Below, piece by piece: positions 46,101 through 50,135 of a stretch of 62,000 nt of DNA. The notes below the pieces were generated by a model, which ran no database searches, was not told the DNA's origin, and saw only the letters and a list, made by a program, of their open reading frames with translations. Made by a program: the position numbers and the translations under genes. Source of the stretch: Cryptomeria japonica (Eukaryota; Streptophyta; Pinopsida; Cupressales; Cupressaceae); the NCBI RefSeq assembly GCF_030272615.1, contig NC_081410.1, forward strand, positions 146,408,349 to 146,470,348, given 5' to 3'. The number at the start of each line of letters is the position of its first letter. Position 1 is the stretch's first letter.

Positions 46101-47504
46101 ATTGTGCCTATGATTATTATGTAGTGGGCAAATTAGAGGAAAATATGTATTTCTACCTTGTATTAATTTTAAATACTGTGTTATTGCTGCAAACATGTGC
46201 GCAGCTGTCCTTGACATAATTCCATAGCAGGCAGTTTCAAAGAAAATGTGTTTCATCGTCTAAATTTAAATTGCAGCCTGAAGGGCATCACTGAGTGGTG
46301 AAGTGATCAAGTTCCATGATAAAGATCTAAGTTCAAATCCCATATAGAGACTGCTTGACCAAGCTCCCCACAATAATGGCCCAAAAAAGCGTGTGCTACA
46401 CATCAAAAAGGGGGCCCCTTCTAAGTCCCCAAAAATGAAAACTGCGGTTCCTTAATCTCCAATTACCCTCAGCGAAAAAAAATTACAACCCTATAGGAAA
46501 ATATATATTCAACCATGGAATATGCACCTTATGGATTCATTAATCCTAGTTAGCTCAATAGAGTTCTAATAGCAGTATCACTGTGTTTGCCCAATCTATA
46601 TTCTAAAGTTAAACTAAAACACTATTTCCAACAAAAAAATGTTTTCACACCTTTAAGAATACAAGCTTGGAGATTATTCGGATCCAGCTCCAGTGCCTTC
46701 TCGCAATCCTTGACCACGTGCTTATGCAACTCCAGCTTGCTGTAACAAAATGCTCGGTTGCTGCATTACAGAAACCAAAACCAGATTTCATTAACCAATA
46801 AAACTCAAGATTAAGTCCCTTGAGCCAAAAAAATACGAAATAACAATATCATTGTGTTGGTTTAGAGATAAGGCAGGCAAAAGCATTGTAATGTGTCTCG
46901 CTTCAATGGTGAATGTCAAAATTATACACAAATTATCTTGAAAAAAATTTAAAATACCATAATAGCATAGCAACGTAATGTGTTTCTGCTTCAAACGTTT
47001 AAAACGTTGGTTTTCATGAATCTAGGCCTAAATATGCCGGTTGCCATGTATAATTGTCAAGACCAAAAAGAGACACAGTTGTCAAAGTTTGGGCACCTGA
47101 TATGCTATGTTCAATTCCCTTGCAGAACGGGGATGAGGTCCCTGATATTGGCCTCCCCAGTTTCGATCGACAGAAAAAAAGGGAAACACGCAAGCCATAC
47201 GATTTCGCAGAATAGATATCACTGAGGTGTGTAATGTAATCAAAAATATGATGTAATTCACGGTACACTCCAAGTGTTCGTCTTATGGCGGATAAGTATT
47301 AAAAAATTTCCTTTAAAAAATATAATAAAAATAAGAAAATAAAGTGCCTTACCATATGTCCTGTACTGTGCAAGACTGCTCAATAATGGAATTAAGAATA
47401 CGAATGGCCTTAGACCAGTCCCGGGATACGCAAGCCTTCACTAACGCCTGCCTTTCCGAGTGAGAGGAAAGAGCCATAGCCTGCGCTAAGATTTCATCCG
47501 GCAT
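1069..47504 (-). CDS. SRFR1: SRFR1-like TPR protein, 5' part of gene (7 exons, continues beyond base 1)
   Basis: Seven minus-strand exons join in phase (152, 110, 392, 45, 102, 81 and 67 nt) into 316 codons plus one base. Residues about 18-135 form an N-terminal TPR block, 136-218 are a charged Ser/Lys-rich linker, and 219-316 are a second TPR block. Diagnostic stretches include DICNRAFCYS, LELHKHVVKDCEKAL, DLKQLLDLQELL, EALIGRGTAYAFQR, EAWKRRGQARAALG and FDPKSSDILHERG. From family knowledge, plant SRFR1 is a TPR adaptor of about 1,050 residues that negatively regulates effector-triggered immunity through EDS1, TIR-type NLR proteins and TCP factors, so roughly the first 30 percent is here. 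The frame is open throughout and every exon has splice signals, so I infer a working gene. Introns 2 and 6 exceed 21 kb. The remaining exons lie left of the window. Confidence 0.88.
1136..2060. other. intron 6 sequence, nothing recognised
   Basis: This is AT-rich unique-looking intron sequence next to exon 7. I see no conserved coding frame, tandem repeat or terminal repeat in it. Confidence 0.5.
2061..2921 (-). mobile_element. LTR-like block with antisense TATA box
   Basis: Read on the minus strand, a TATATAAAGG box (plus-strand 2705-2712) is followed by a transcribed-looking segment with GC-richer patches near 2110-2160 (an inverted CCGAAATGCGGG motif). This resembles the promoter half of an LTR. 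No matching partner or target duplication was found, so the class is open. Confidence 0.35.
2922..3300 (+). repeat. TGTGACC start block upstream of the satellite
   Basis: It starts with TGTGACCATTTCACACA, an imperfect palindrome, followed by a GCCCCATT...ATGGG...CCCCC motif and a T-rich run with TAGGGTTTT. The same order of motifs recurs at 16206, so this is the edge of a dispersed element family, probably an LTR or the border of its internal region. Confidence 0.45.
3301..6740. repeat. satellite array of about 19 hairpin-bearing units (~175 bp)
   Basis: The core TTCCAAAGGGTCC, or a close variant, occurs at 3452, 3629, 3805, 4002, 4169, 4336, 4503, 4668, 4844, 5011, 5188, 5364, 5531, 5698, 5872, 6039, 6247, 6423 and 6598. 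Spacing is mostly 165-167 or 174-177 bp. Each core sits in an inverted repeat: arm TTTCGCTC, inner stem GACCCTT, loop CCA, inner stem AAGGGTC, arm GAGCGAAA. The 130-140 bp spacers are more diverged. Many short antisense reading frames cross the array because the units align, but I see no sign that they are genes. Confidence 0.9.
6741..7138. other. AT-rich spacer between satellite and promoter
   Basis: There is no coding signal. An AAGTCGGCC motif occurs twice (about 7049 and 7109), and T-rich runs precede the TATA box at 7142. Confidence 0.4.
7139..7164 (+). promoter_or_regulatory. TATA box of the accessory-ORF cassette
   Basis: CCTATATAGG at about 7140-7149 lies upstream of a candidate leader exon, a candidate intron and the first ATG of the 7.7-kb ORF. 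Core promoter role is inferred from this order and from the same layout in the minus-strand copy near 31000. Confidence 0.5.
7165..7694 (+). other. candidate leader exon and leader intron
   Basis: After the TATA box a purine-rich leader runs to about 7453. There AAAGG/GTATGTATG looks like a 5' splice donor. A T-rich tract ending TTTCTTGTAG at about 7694 looks like the acceptor, seven bases before ATG 7701. The intron would be about 240 bp. The call rests on splice motifs and on a parallel arrangement in the copy at 30.3-31.0 kb. Confidence 0.45.
7701..10932 (+). pseudogene. retroelement-associated large ORF, unknown function, copy A
   Basis: I do not recognise a named domain. The reading frame starts at ATG 7701 and shifts at about 7955. 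It carries TAA at 8100 and TAG at 8349, and shifts again between 8352 and 8460. It is then open from 8419 to 10932 apart from one in-frame TAG at 10471. The N-terminal half looks globular and contains FPKFTYIRVHG and PYMLPRYPTDRIIL. Residues after about 9330 are highly charged (KRKEGPEKREPSKKKQK), and the C-terminal third is rich in coiled-coil-like Glu/Lys heptads. The same N-terminal motifs occur in the copy at 26.8-30.3 kb, and the C-terminal end matches the copy at 19.8 kb. The stop at 10930 lies two bases before an LTR-like block, an env-like or post-pol position. It could be an accessory gene of a long gypsy-type element; that is inference. Confidence 0.6.
10111..10170 (+). repeat. 30-bp in-frame tandem duplication inside copy A
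   Basis: Two exact 30-bp copies (10111-10140 and 10141-10170) encode PLRRQDPAIS twice. The duplication keeps the frame and lies at the edge of the predicted coiled coil. Confidence 0.9.
10935..11996 (+). mobile_element. LTR-like block following copy A
   Basis: It begins TGATGTGG and ends ACACGTCA, which are inverted matches. A TATA motif (CTCTATAAGCC, 11124-11133) and AATGAAATATTG-type AT-rich sequence follow. It shares with 20371-21248 a run of motifs: AACCCTA-TTAGGGT, ATCTC-ACC-T-GATCT, TTTGATC, TTCATT, then the TATA box and CTCATTT. The segment just upstream of copy A does not resemble it, so it is not a simple LTR pair around the ORF. Confidence 0.5.
11997..12125. other. short junction between LTR-like block and minisatellite
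   Basis: No recognised feature. The motif ACACGTCAACGCTCCC spans the border, so the exact element edge is uncertain. Confidence 0.3.
12126..13270. repeat. minisatellite with two intermixed unit types
   Basis: One unit is about 47 bp (GGAACTTGGGAACCTGGGGG, then TTCCGGAGTTCCGAGG and TTGAGGAATAA). The other is 33 bp (AACTTCGGAGACCTGGGTCA, then CCGTAGTTGGGGA). Blocks of the two types alternate. The array is G-rich on the plus strand and contains many short palindromes such as CCGGAGTTCCGG. Short frames on both strands are products of the repeat. Confidence 0.88.
13271..15113 (-). repeat. decayed repeat block with three diverged internal units; probable LTR edge at 15113
   Basis: Related segments start near 14043, 14174 and 14537; each has a GTAATCAA core, and the first two also carry TGCACCTCTGATCA-CATAGC. 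CAGTATGCAAAGAAGAGCA recurs at about 13981 and 14459. At the right edge, GTGGGGGCC followed by TGTTGGAAATGTG, read on the minus strand at 15125-15100, looks like a polypurine tract next to an LTR start. The left border is not clear. No protein is recognised. Confidence 0.4.
15114..16140 (-). mobile_element. 3' internal fragment of an unclassified element with an orphan ORF
   Basis: An 88-codon minus-strand frame (15410-15144) contains VVVVGKGPFLIMGQALESVR and WTESQWPKLPSYIGKGFARA. I cannot assign it to a family. Further upstream on the same strand (about 15600-15450) a second frame contains EPYKVRIFISSMQPPRQRGG and ends at a GTAAGT motif. Together these could be exons of a captured host gene or a degenerate polyprotein. 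The polypurine-like tract at its left edge favours retroelement internal sequence. Confidence 0.3.
16206..17085 (+). mobile_element. second TGTGACC block, truncated by a copia copy
   Basis: It starts TGTGACCTTTTTCACACA with the same GCCCCATT...ATGGGG...CCCCC order as at 2922. It contains CTTTTTG microsatellites (about 16469-16500 and 16538-16566) and a run of five diverged 42-bp units at about 16825-17030 (core AAGTTCCTTG...CAAGTC-GCCC). It ends where the antisense copia gag begins, so that copy probably inserted into it. Confidence 0.45.
17096..17707 (-). CDS. gag: copia-type gag (UBN2-like), 3'-truncated
   Basis: An intact 203-codon minus-strand frame opens at ATG 17707. It carries the copia gag signature: FNGHNYNIWKQRMLTIFEY near residue 20, then IWKHLKELHE, FFLKNQLFSIMM and LKSLPKSYEHFI. 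From family knowledge this is the nucleocapsid-region protein that packages element RNA. The frame ends at about 17096, well before any zinc knuckle, protease or polymerase, so the element is truncated. It is sense-oriented relative to SRFR1. Confidence 0.85.
   Translation of the reverse strand: MGNVQMASLTNLMLEGSQRFNGHNYNIWKQRMLTIFEYRRLDQLVLGKELSPGTPGADQDKFDECNREAVMLLKLSVTDDQLLQIPSGKTASDIWKHLKELHETSDKSRAFFLKNQLFSIMMDERMSLQEHLMRIKDIRDQLEAIGRTMEEEDMVVITLKSLPKSYEHFIETLNITSTNVDLKFSELCTKLLQQDRWKQQFYT
17708..18508 (-). other. leader of the antisense copia element with CpG-rich core
   Basis: This is the untranslated stretch between the primer site and gag. Bases about 18000-18370 are strikingly GC- and CpG-rich (many GGTCGCGAA, CGCGAAC and CTGCAGGTCGC motifs) inside otherwise AT-rich DNA, and four or more long frames are open at once on both strands. 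That is expected from stop-poor composition rather than from coding. Confidence 0.65.
18509..18520 (-). promoter_or_regulatory. copia primer binding site
   Basis: GCTCTGATACCA on the plus strand is an exact complement of TGGTATCAGAGC, the initiator-Met-tRNA priming site of copia elements. It places the 5' LTR at 18521 and upward. Confidence 0.85.
18522..18829. repeat. inverted repeat of copia LTR ends around a 94-bp spacer
   Basis: The left arm 18522-18622 and right arm 18717-18829 are reverse complements with one base change and one 12-bp insertion (a repeat of ATTCTTGTAAAT) in the right arm. The left arm is the end of the LTR next to the primer site. The right arm is the same LTR end pointing the other way. 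Two LTR fragments therefore meet by their upstream sides. Confidence 0.92.
18840..20328 (+). pseudogene. accessory ORF family, copy B (3' end), split by a solo LTR
   Basis: The frame open from 19831 to 20328 matches the C-terminal end of copy A in layout and residues. It has the same spacing of a Lys/Glu-rich helix, an xxWExx(A)F segment (here LDWENAFATYADDL) and a stop shortly before an LTR-like block. The frame is interrupted upstream by an 892-bp solo LTR. Deleting the LTR and one target copy leaves the frame continuous across the site, back to a TGA near 18886. Function is unknown; only the coiled-coil-like tail survives. Confidence 0.55.
18937..19828 (+). mobile_element. solo copia-type LTR with 5-bp target duplication
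   Basis: It begins TGTTGATTG, ends AATTAACA, and is flanked on both sides by GCTTG (18932-18936 and 19829-19833). It is 892 bp long. A TATA motif (ATATAAATA, about 19199-19207) faces the plus strand, followed by TTTTTCCTCCTAGGAGGTTT near 19664. No internal region remains, so it formed by recombination between two LTRs. Confidence 0.85.
20371..21248 (+). mobile_element. LTR-like block following copy B
   Basis: It starts TGACATGTGT and ends ACACACCA. A TATATAAAA box is at 20497-20505. It shares the ordered motifs listed for 10935-11996, so both accessory ORFs are followed by the same kind of block. The purine-rich AAAGGGGATAAGGGA at 20329-20343 could be a polypurine tract. Confidence 0.5.
21249..22080. 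other. intron 6 sequence near exon 6, nothing recognised
   Basis: AT-rich intron sequence with no coding frame, terminal repeat or tandem unit that I can identify. Confidence 0.45.
22081..22340. repeat. overlapping tandem duplications close to exon 6
   Basis: A 65-bp period duplicates TTACTCAATTTT...CCAACCATCAA (22081 and 22146). An overlapping period of about 75-80 bp duplicates CCTAACCAACCATCAAAGAA...GTGCATCCTATTACC (about 22187 and 22267). Copies differ by a few substitutions and one 10-base indel. Confidence 0.85.
22470..22550 (-). CDS. SRFR1: SRFR1-like exon 6
   Basis: This 81-nt exon (27 codons, phase 0) encodes AIQSNPSTGEAWKRRGQARA followed by ALGENKE. The acceptor is GGAAAG and the donor is GAG/GTAAAT. 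The TPR is completed by exon 7 only after the 21.3-kb intron 6. Confidence 0.86.
22646..22747 (-). CDS. SRFR1: SRFR1-like exon 5
   Basis: This 102-nt exon (34 codons, phase 0 on both sides) contains SAEALIGRGTAYAFQRKLE, a canonical TPR that SRFR1 proteins share. The acceptor is ATGCAG and the donor is AAG/GTTGAA. Confidence 0.86.
22894..22938 (-). CDS. SRFR1: SRFR1-like exon 4 (15-codon microexon)
   Basis: This 45-nt exon encodes VNEGNYEHAITIFNQ, helix A of a TPR. The acceptor is TTTGCAG. The donor reads CAG/GCAAGT, a non-canonical GC donor that otherwise matches the consensus perfectly. Phase 0 on both sides keeps the frame. Confidence 0.82.
23532..23923 (-). CDS. SRFR1: SRFR1-like exon 3 (TPR end plus charged linker)
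   Basis: The acceptor is TTCAG at 23924 and the donor is CAG/GTTTTT. The first third (HALTALGKRQDAVQAWKEGY, then DLKQLLDLQELL) completes the N-terminal TPR block. The rest is a low-complexity Ser/Asn/Glu/Lys-rich linker. Reading past the donor gives about 12 further residues before a stop, so the exon end is taken from the donor and from the phase of exon 4. Confidence 0.85.
23940..24840. other. intron 2 sequence near exon 3, nothing recognised
   Basis: No coding frame or repeat structure is evident over about 900 bases upstream of exon 3. Confidence 0.45.
24840..25790 (+). pseudogene. unassigned gene-like fragment, broken
   Basis: This stretch is GC-richer than its surroundings. A plus-strand frame from 25035 to 25283 contains NIFLFEEKTFIMRVKIVFGD and then stops. 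Other frames further on contain basic runs (KRKHGRLRKSRKG). It could be the first ORF of a LINE or a captured gene piece. I find no motif that decides. Confidence 0.3.
25795..26832 (-). mobile_element. LTR-like block following copy C (gene-sense orientation)
   Basis: Read on the minus strand it starts TGTTTTTCAACACTTGG, one base after the stop of copy C, and ends TTTTCAACCAACA. A TATA motif (CTATAAATAC, plus-strand 26551-26560) lies about 270 bases in. The borders are inferred from the TG...CA ends and are not confirmed by a target duplication. Confidence 0.45.
26834..30260 (-). pseudogene. accessory ORF family, copy C
   Basis: A chain of minus-strand frames (30260-29943, 29811-29569, 29593-29384, 29275-29036, 29002-27941, 27283-27095, 27025-26834) forms one decayed gene with several stops and shifts. 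LFLQFPTFTYMRVR and PYMLPRYSIDRIIL match copy A (FPKFTYIRVHG, PYMLPRYPTDRIIL) at the same relative place. The longest intact piece (353 codons) is acidic and Ser/Pro-rich. The tail is coiled-coil-like (YDELLAKKDKLEEGNRQL). No enzymatic motif is seen. The stop at 26836-26834 abuts the LTR-like block, as in copy A. It is sense-oriented relative to SRFR1. Confidence 0.6.
30261..30929 (-). other. candidate leader intron of copy C
   Basis: On the minus strand a GAAGCAAG/GTATGATT donor lies at 30929/30928. A CCCATTTAG acceptor lies about five bases before ATG 30260. The interval (about 660 bp) is AT-rich with no frame. The same order of leader exon, GTATG donor, acceptor and ATG occurs in copy A. 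Confidence 0.4.
30991..31000 (-). promoter_or_regulatory. TATA-like box of copy C
   Basis: TATTTAAGGG on the minus strand lies about 60 bases upstream of the candidate leader donor, parallel to the TATA box at 7142 of copy A. Confidence 0.4.
31434..31640. repeat. 60-bp tandem repeat upstream of copy C
   Basis: Units begin with AAATCGGGTTT or a variant at 31434, 31494, 31555 and 31614 and carry a TTGCAAGTTTAAAATG core. Three full units and a partial one are present, diverged from each other. It takes the place that the 175-bp satellite has in copy A. Confidence 0.85.
31641..32205. other. AT-rich stretch with ACTTGTAA motifs
   Basis: AACTTGTAA and related motifs recur many times here and again near 26660-26760 in the LTR-like block, so it may belong to the same element. 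No coding frame was found. Confidence 0.35.
32206..32475 (+). mobile_element. 3' end of a LINE with poly(A) tail
   Basis: The sequence ends TTTACCGATC followed by ten A residues (about 32466-32475), the usual look of a plant L1-type LINE 3' end. Only about 270 bases are recognisable. A second LINE piece starts directly after the tail. Confidence 0.45.
32476..35533 (+). mobile_element. 5'-truncated, dead L1-type LINE (RT and RNase H)
   Basis: Frames in order show reverse-transcriptase motifs (VLKLDLSKAYNRVNW at about 32580, HLLLVDDVLLF at about 32890 with both catalytic Asp) and the thumb (RWLSAGRRLTLTKTILEAIP). The zinc-knuckle domain of plant LINEs follows near 33900-34200, then an RNase H domain (FFDGAC near 34510, NNFAE, GDSEVIIKW near 35000). 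From family knowledge this pol copies element RNA at the target site. Many stops and shifts break it, and the first ORF and endonuclease are absent. Confidence 0.85.
34582..34930 (+). repeat. 47-bp direct repeat flanking foreign sequence inside the LINE RNase H
   Basis: 34582-34628 and 34884-34930 are 47-bp copies with two mismatches (core CAGTTTGGGCAGTGG or a close variant). Both encode the SLGSGTNNF segment of RNase H. The 255 bp between them do not fit the domain, so a segment was inserted with duplication of its flank. Confidence 0.85.
35534..36920 (+). mobile_element. probable LTR ending at a primer site
   Basis: It starts TGTTACGAATTTTTC, carries TATAAAAAGAGG at about 35733, and ends GGATCTTACA directly before TGGCATCAAAGC (36922-36933), a two-base variant of the copia primer site. 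Length would be 1,387 bp. No second LTR is seen. Confidence 0.5.
36921..38860 (+). mobile_element. internal region of a non-autonomous LTR element
   Basis: A frame from 36921 to 37274 begins MASKQKKLPTC and contains DPIKDFKNQRFEQFIMSYKA. I cannot place it in any gag or pol family. Later frames are short and Lys-rich. Absence of zinc knuckle, protease or polymerase motifs suggests a non-autonomous element. Confidence 0.4.
37302..37765 (+). repeat. recent 232-bp tandem duplication
   Basis: 37302-37533 and 37534-37765 are head-to-tail copies that differ at two bases only (ACGTCATTG versus ACATCATCG). This is far less divergence than in the surrounding elements. Confidence 0.95.
38861..41012 (+). 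mobile_element. plus-oriented LTR interrupted by a hAT-like element
   Basis: A TATA motif (GATATAAAGG, about 39228) is followed by a segment (39255-39690) that is the diverged inverse of 41270-41705. After the insertion 39701-40831 the similarity continues to the terminal GTAGGGGACATTACA (40998-41012). The left border is uncertain, near an (AAT)n tract at 38880-38960. Confidence 0.55.
39701..40831. mobile_element. hAT-like non-autonomous element with GGGGACG repeats
   Basis: The element is flanked by ACAATAAT at 39693-39700 and 40832-40839, an 8-bp duplication as made by hAT transposases. Subterminal regions are dense in GGGGACG on the left (39750-39930) and in its complement on the right (40735-40800). 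Terminal inverted repeats are weak (GGAAACCCGG against TTACCCCGAG). No transposase frame is present. Confidence 0.55.
41022..42940 (-). mobile_element. minus-oriented LTR facing the previous one
   Basis: Read on the minus strand, a TATA motif (GATATAAGG, about 41780) is followed by sequence matching 39255-39690, and the LTR ends with GTAGGGGACGTTACA (plus-strand 41036-41022). It contains the hAT-like insertion 42183-42850. The outer border is not defined. Confidence 0.5.
42183..42850. mobile_element. hAT-like MITE with 8-bp target duplication
   Basis: Perfect GTAATTAT duplications flank it (42175-42182 and 42851-42858). Its ends read CATAGTTGAAAAACTCG and, inverted, CATAGTTTTAAAACTCG. Subterminal ACTCGG and GACTCGCGAGTC motifs recur at both ends. 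It is 668 bp with no transposase frame, so it would be mobilised in trans. Confidence 0.82.
42941..44400 (+). mobile_element. probable plus-oriented LTR with internal tandem repeat
   Basis: GGTATAAAAAGAGG at 43189-43202 looks like an LTR core promoter; AAATAAAATAAAATAAAATG lies upstream. A 41-bp array follows (separate entry), and then a T-rich tail with AATCAGATCTGAG. Neither border is confirmed. Confidence 0.35.
43761..44048 (+). repeat. about seven 41-bp tandem units
   Basis: The unit core is GTCATATAAGGTG-T...CCAG, alternating between CATTTTGGAGGTTACATCA and CATC-A-AGGTTATA endings, which suggests a two-unit higher-order period of about 80 bp. Confidence 0.85.
44401..46267. other. intron 2 sequence near exon 2
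   Basis: AT-rich, with no conserved frame. It includes a 73-bp tandem duplication at 45121-45265 (TATACTATTTTATGACTTAA...AAACAAAGGTA twice, near identical). Otherwise nothing recognised. Confidence 0.5.
46279..46479 (+). mobile_element. tRNA-derived SINE
   Basis: An A-box-like segment (CACTGAGTGGTGAAGTG, 46290-46306) and a B-box-like segment (AGTTCAAATCCC, about 46331-46342) have tRNA-like spacing, followed by a short body and an A-rich tail. AAATTGCAGCC before it (46268-46278) and AAATTACAACC after it (46480-46490) may be a diverged target duplication. It lies about 160 bp downstream of exon 2, inside intron 2. Confidence 0.6.
46651..46760 (-). CDS. SRFR1: SRFR1-like exon 2
   Basis: The exon follows an AATGCAG acceptor and ends at a GTGTGA donor. 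It encodes the best-conserved SRFR1 stretch, from NRAFCYSKLELHK through CEKALELDP to ACILKG, which is one full TPR. The donor opens the 22.7-kb intron 2, and exon 3 supplies the two missing bases of a Gly codon. Confidence 0.87.
47353..47504 (-). CDS. SRFR1: SRFR1-like exon 1 with start codon
   Basis: The ATG is at 47504-47502. An in-frame TAA five codons upstream (47519-47517) rules out an earlier in-frame start in contiguous sequence. The exon encodes 50 codons plus two bases. It includes SRDWSKAIRILNSIIEQSC, the first helical repeat typical of SRFR1 N termini. It ends at a GTAAGG donor; the split Cys codon is completed by exon 2. Confidence 0.85.
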
Positions 47505-47519
47505 GGATAAGAATTTTTA

Positions 47520-48591
47520 TTAATCCTCAAGAAAAGATATTTATTACCATAACACGAGGGTTTGAGATTTGAATCCTTCTTCTCTTTACTAGCATTACAC
47601 AAGGATTTGAGCTCTAAATCCTTTGTTCTTTATACAGTTGTTTGAGCTGTAAATCCTTTAAATCTTTGCTATGTATTTGGCAATTTGTCGTGTTTATTTT
47701 GCTGCAGTCTGTTTATTGGGGTTTCACAACAGAGCGAGATGGTCGGGTTTATAATCAGCCGGAGAGATTAAGTGGAGTTACCTTTTCTCCTTTTCTGTCA
47801 GCAGACGGCAAAATATGTTCATGAATTTTTAGTTTTAAAAAGATTCTGCGGAACAAAGTGGCCTTGCCACGCGTGGGGAGCGGGAGGGGGCTTTATTTTG
47901 TCTCTTCGAACAGTTTTAATGTTGGCCCTCGGTCACATGGTTCAAGCTTAAAAATCGGGACTTTGGAAATGGGGGAACTATATATTCATGATGAGTTGTG
48001 GGGAATTATGAGCCTACGAAGTCATCTTTAAATTAAGTTTGTGATATTGGCTTTTTGTTTCATAATAAAGAAAATGGTGAGGATGAGGATCATCACATAT
48101 TTATATATTAGATTTGTGTATATATAATAAATATTTCTACATTTCTTTAGATAAAGAAATTGTTTATTGATTATAAAAAATTATTAAAATTAAATGTGAA
48201 TATTAATTTGGGTATTTAGTTTGCGGTTTATTTATATTGTGATTGTTAAGTTGTGGTATACATTAGTGTTAATGATGTTGGCTTTCATACTAGGTGAATT
48301 AGTAGGTGTTCACATATGTAGTTCATTCTCTCATTAGGTTGGTGAGCTCATGAGTTTTGTGCTCATGGGTTTAGACAATTTTGTGTGTTAATGATGGGGA
48401 TGAGACCCCTCAATTGTAGTTTGACCTGGGTGCGGGCCAAGCTAAAAATCTCAAATTCATTAATTAAAAAAATATGGGTATTTAGTTCTATTTTATGTAA
48501 GAATTTATGCTTGGGTGTTAAGAATTCAATTATCAATGTTTTTTTGTTTTTTTTAATCTTTATTATTGGTTTTGAGAATATAATTATGTAT
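47520..48591. other. 5' flank of the SRFR1-like gene
   Basis: Promoter and 5' UTR of the minus-strand gene should lie here. A TGTATAAAG motif on the minus strand near 47630 is a possible TATA box. A small GC-rich patch lies at 47850-47895 (CCACGCGTGGGGAGCGGGAG). AAGGATTT-AGCTC recurs at about 47600 and 47650. I cannot fix the transcription start. Confidence 0.35.
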
Positions 48592-49675
48592 TGTTAGAGA
48601 TTATATTCACTTATGGGTATAGACACCTAAATTTGACTAATTAATTTAATCAAATTTAAACACCTTTCTTCCTATTAATTAATTCTTAATTAATTTCCCA
48701 AACCCTTTTCTTCCTATTAATTAATTAATTAACTTTTGAATCCCATCCTCCTAATTAATTAATTCTTCTATCTCATCCTCCTAATTAATTGATCATCCCA
48801 TCCTCCTGATTAATTAATCTAATTAATTAATTATCCTTGTTCTTCCCCTCTTTTGAATAATTACTTTAATTAATTAAAATATCCCCTTTCCAAGCCCATG
48901 GATTAATAATTAATTAATTTGGTTCAAATTCCTATTTGAGCACATGGCTCCTAACTTTTCTCCCTAACCTCTTTCCAATCCTATCCTAACCAACCCTATC
49001 CTTCCAATCCTCTTCCCTAACCTAATCATCCCTCCAACTAACATTATCCTATCGCTTCTAACCTCTCATACATGTGTGCATATCCTAACCACTTTTCCCC
49101 CTTTTGGAGAAAATATCCTATTTTTGGGTGGCTTTGCCCAAAATAGACATGTGTCCTCAGGGACACCTATCACTCTTCCTATTTTTGGGTGGCTTTGCCC
49201 AAAATAGACATGTGTCCTCATGGACACATGTCATTCCTTTTCCATCTAGTTTAGCCACTTGTCCTTTTTTGGAGGACAAGTGTCTCCTCTTAACCTCCCC
49301 TTTCCTTCCTCATCTTGCCTATTTAATCCCTTTGTTTTTAGACCAAACTCTACCGGATCCACCTTTGTTAATCATACTGTCACTCTACTGGAATTATCAC
49401 TCAACCCATCCTTTACCATTTTCATCCATCAATCCATTATCATTTGCATCAACATCATGGAGCAATATCAAACATCTGAAACTATGTCATGAGCACACAT
49501 CCAATCGTGGAATAATCAAATTGAAGCGAGAATTATGGTTTGCATTTGTTTATCATTTTTTTCTTCGTTTTAGTTTTATCATTATAATCTTGAAGTGTAT
49601 GATGTATTGTGTTTGTTCGGTTAATTAGCTTTCATTTTAGCCCTTAGTTTAGCACACACATTTTTCATTGTCATT
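48592..49675 (+). mobile_element. probable gypsy-type LTR
   Basis: It starts TGTTAGAGATTATATTCAC and is rich in TTAATTAATTAA in its first 350 bases. A 59-bp segment (TATTTTTGGGTGGCTTTGCC...ATGTGTCCTCA) is duplicated at 49119 and 49179. CCTATTTAATCC near 49319 may be the TATA region. GCACCCGGTGGGACC just after it (49681-49695) could be primer-site sequence. The right border is approximate. Confidence 0.4.
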
Positions 49676-50013
49676 TTCTTGCACCCGGTGGGACCCACTT
49701 CACTGGTCATTCTAACGTTTTTTGTTGTTTAAGTGCATTTTTTGACAGATTTTGAGCACTTGCAAGCAAAAAAGTGGATCTACAAGTTGATTTCCGCCTA
49801 AGCAGAAGTCTATTTTCTTAATCTCATGATTTCATGGAACAGCGGGTTTGCACCCTGAAACAACAGGTTTGTGCCTTGAAACCGCAGATTCGCTATTATC
49901 ATTTTCATACGACAACCGGATCGCCATTATCATTTTTCCTACGGAAGGTAAAATATCCATTTTAAGTTTTGGGTTTTTATAAATGATAATTGGCTTATGT
50001 CTGTGAAACAGCT

Positions 50014-50135
50014 GGTTCGCATCCATGCAACTGCGAGCTCACATTCGTGCACCTGCGGGTTCACACCCTTGCACCAGTGGGTTCACATCCTTGCACCAAC
50101 GGGTTCGCATCCTTGCAACAGTGGGTTTGCGCCAC
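50014..50135 (+). repeat. 22-bp tandem repeat, about six units
   Basis: Units follow the pattern CACCAGTGGGTTCACATCCT plus TG. The A/G and C/T differences between units lie mostly at the same few positions. Confidence 0.85.

Larger units (their letters stand above)
23924..46650 (-). other. SRFR1-like intron 2, 22,727 bp, filled with repeats
   Basis: The donor is GTGTGA at 46650 and the acceptor is TTCAG at 23924. It contains a broken retroelement ORF, a LINE, several LTRs, two hAT-like elements, a SINE and tandem arrays. No extra in-phase exon is needed between exons 2 and 3, because the split Gly codon joins correctly. Confidence 0.8.

Noticed and set aside
46290-46345. A tRNA gene
   Set aside because: A- and B-box-like motifs are present but no cloverleaf can be folded with a proper anticodon arm. 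The A-rich tail points to a SINE.
47014-47340. Open frames in intron 1 as extra exons of the SRFR1-like gene
   Set aside because: Exon 1 and exon 2 already complete a split Cys codon in the conserved DICNRAF stretch, so no exon fits between them.
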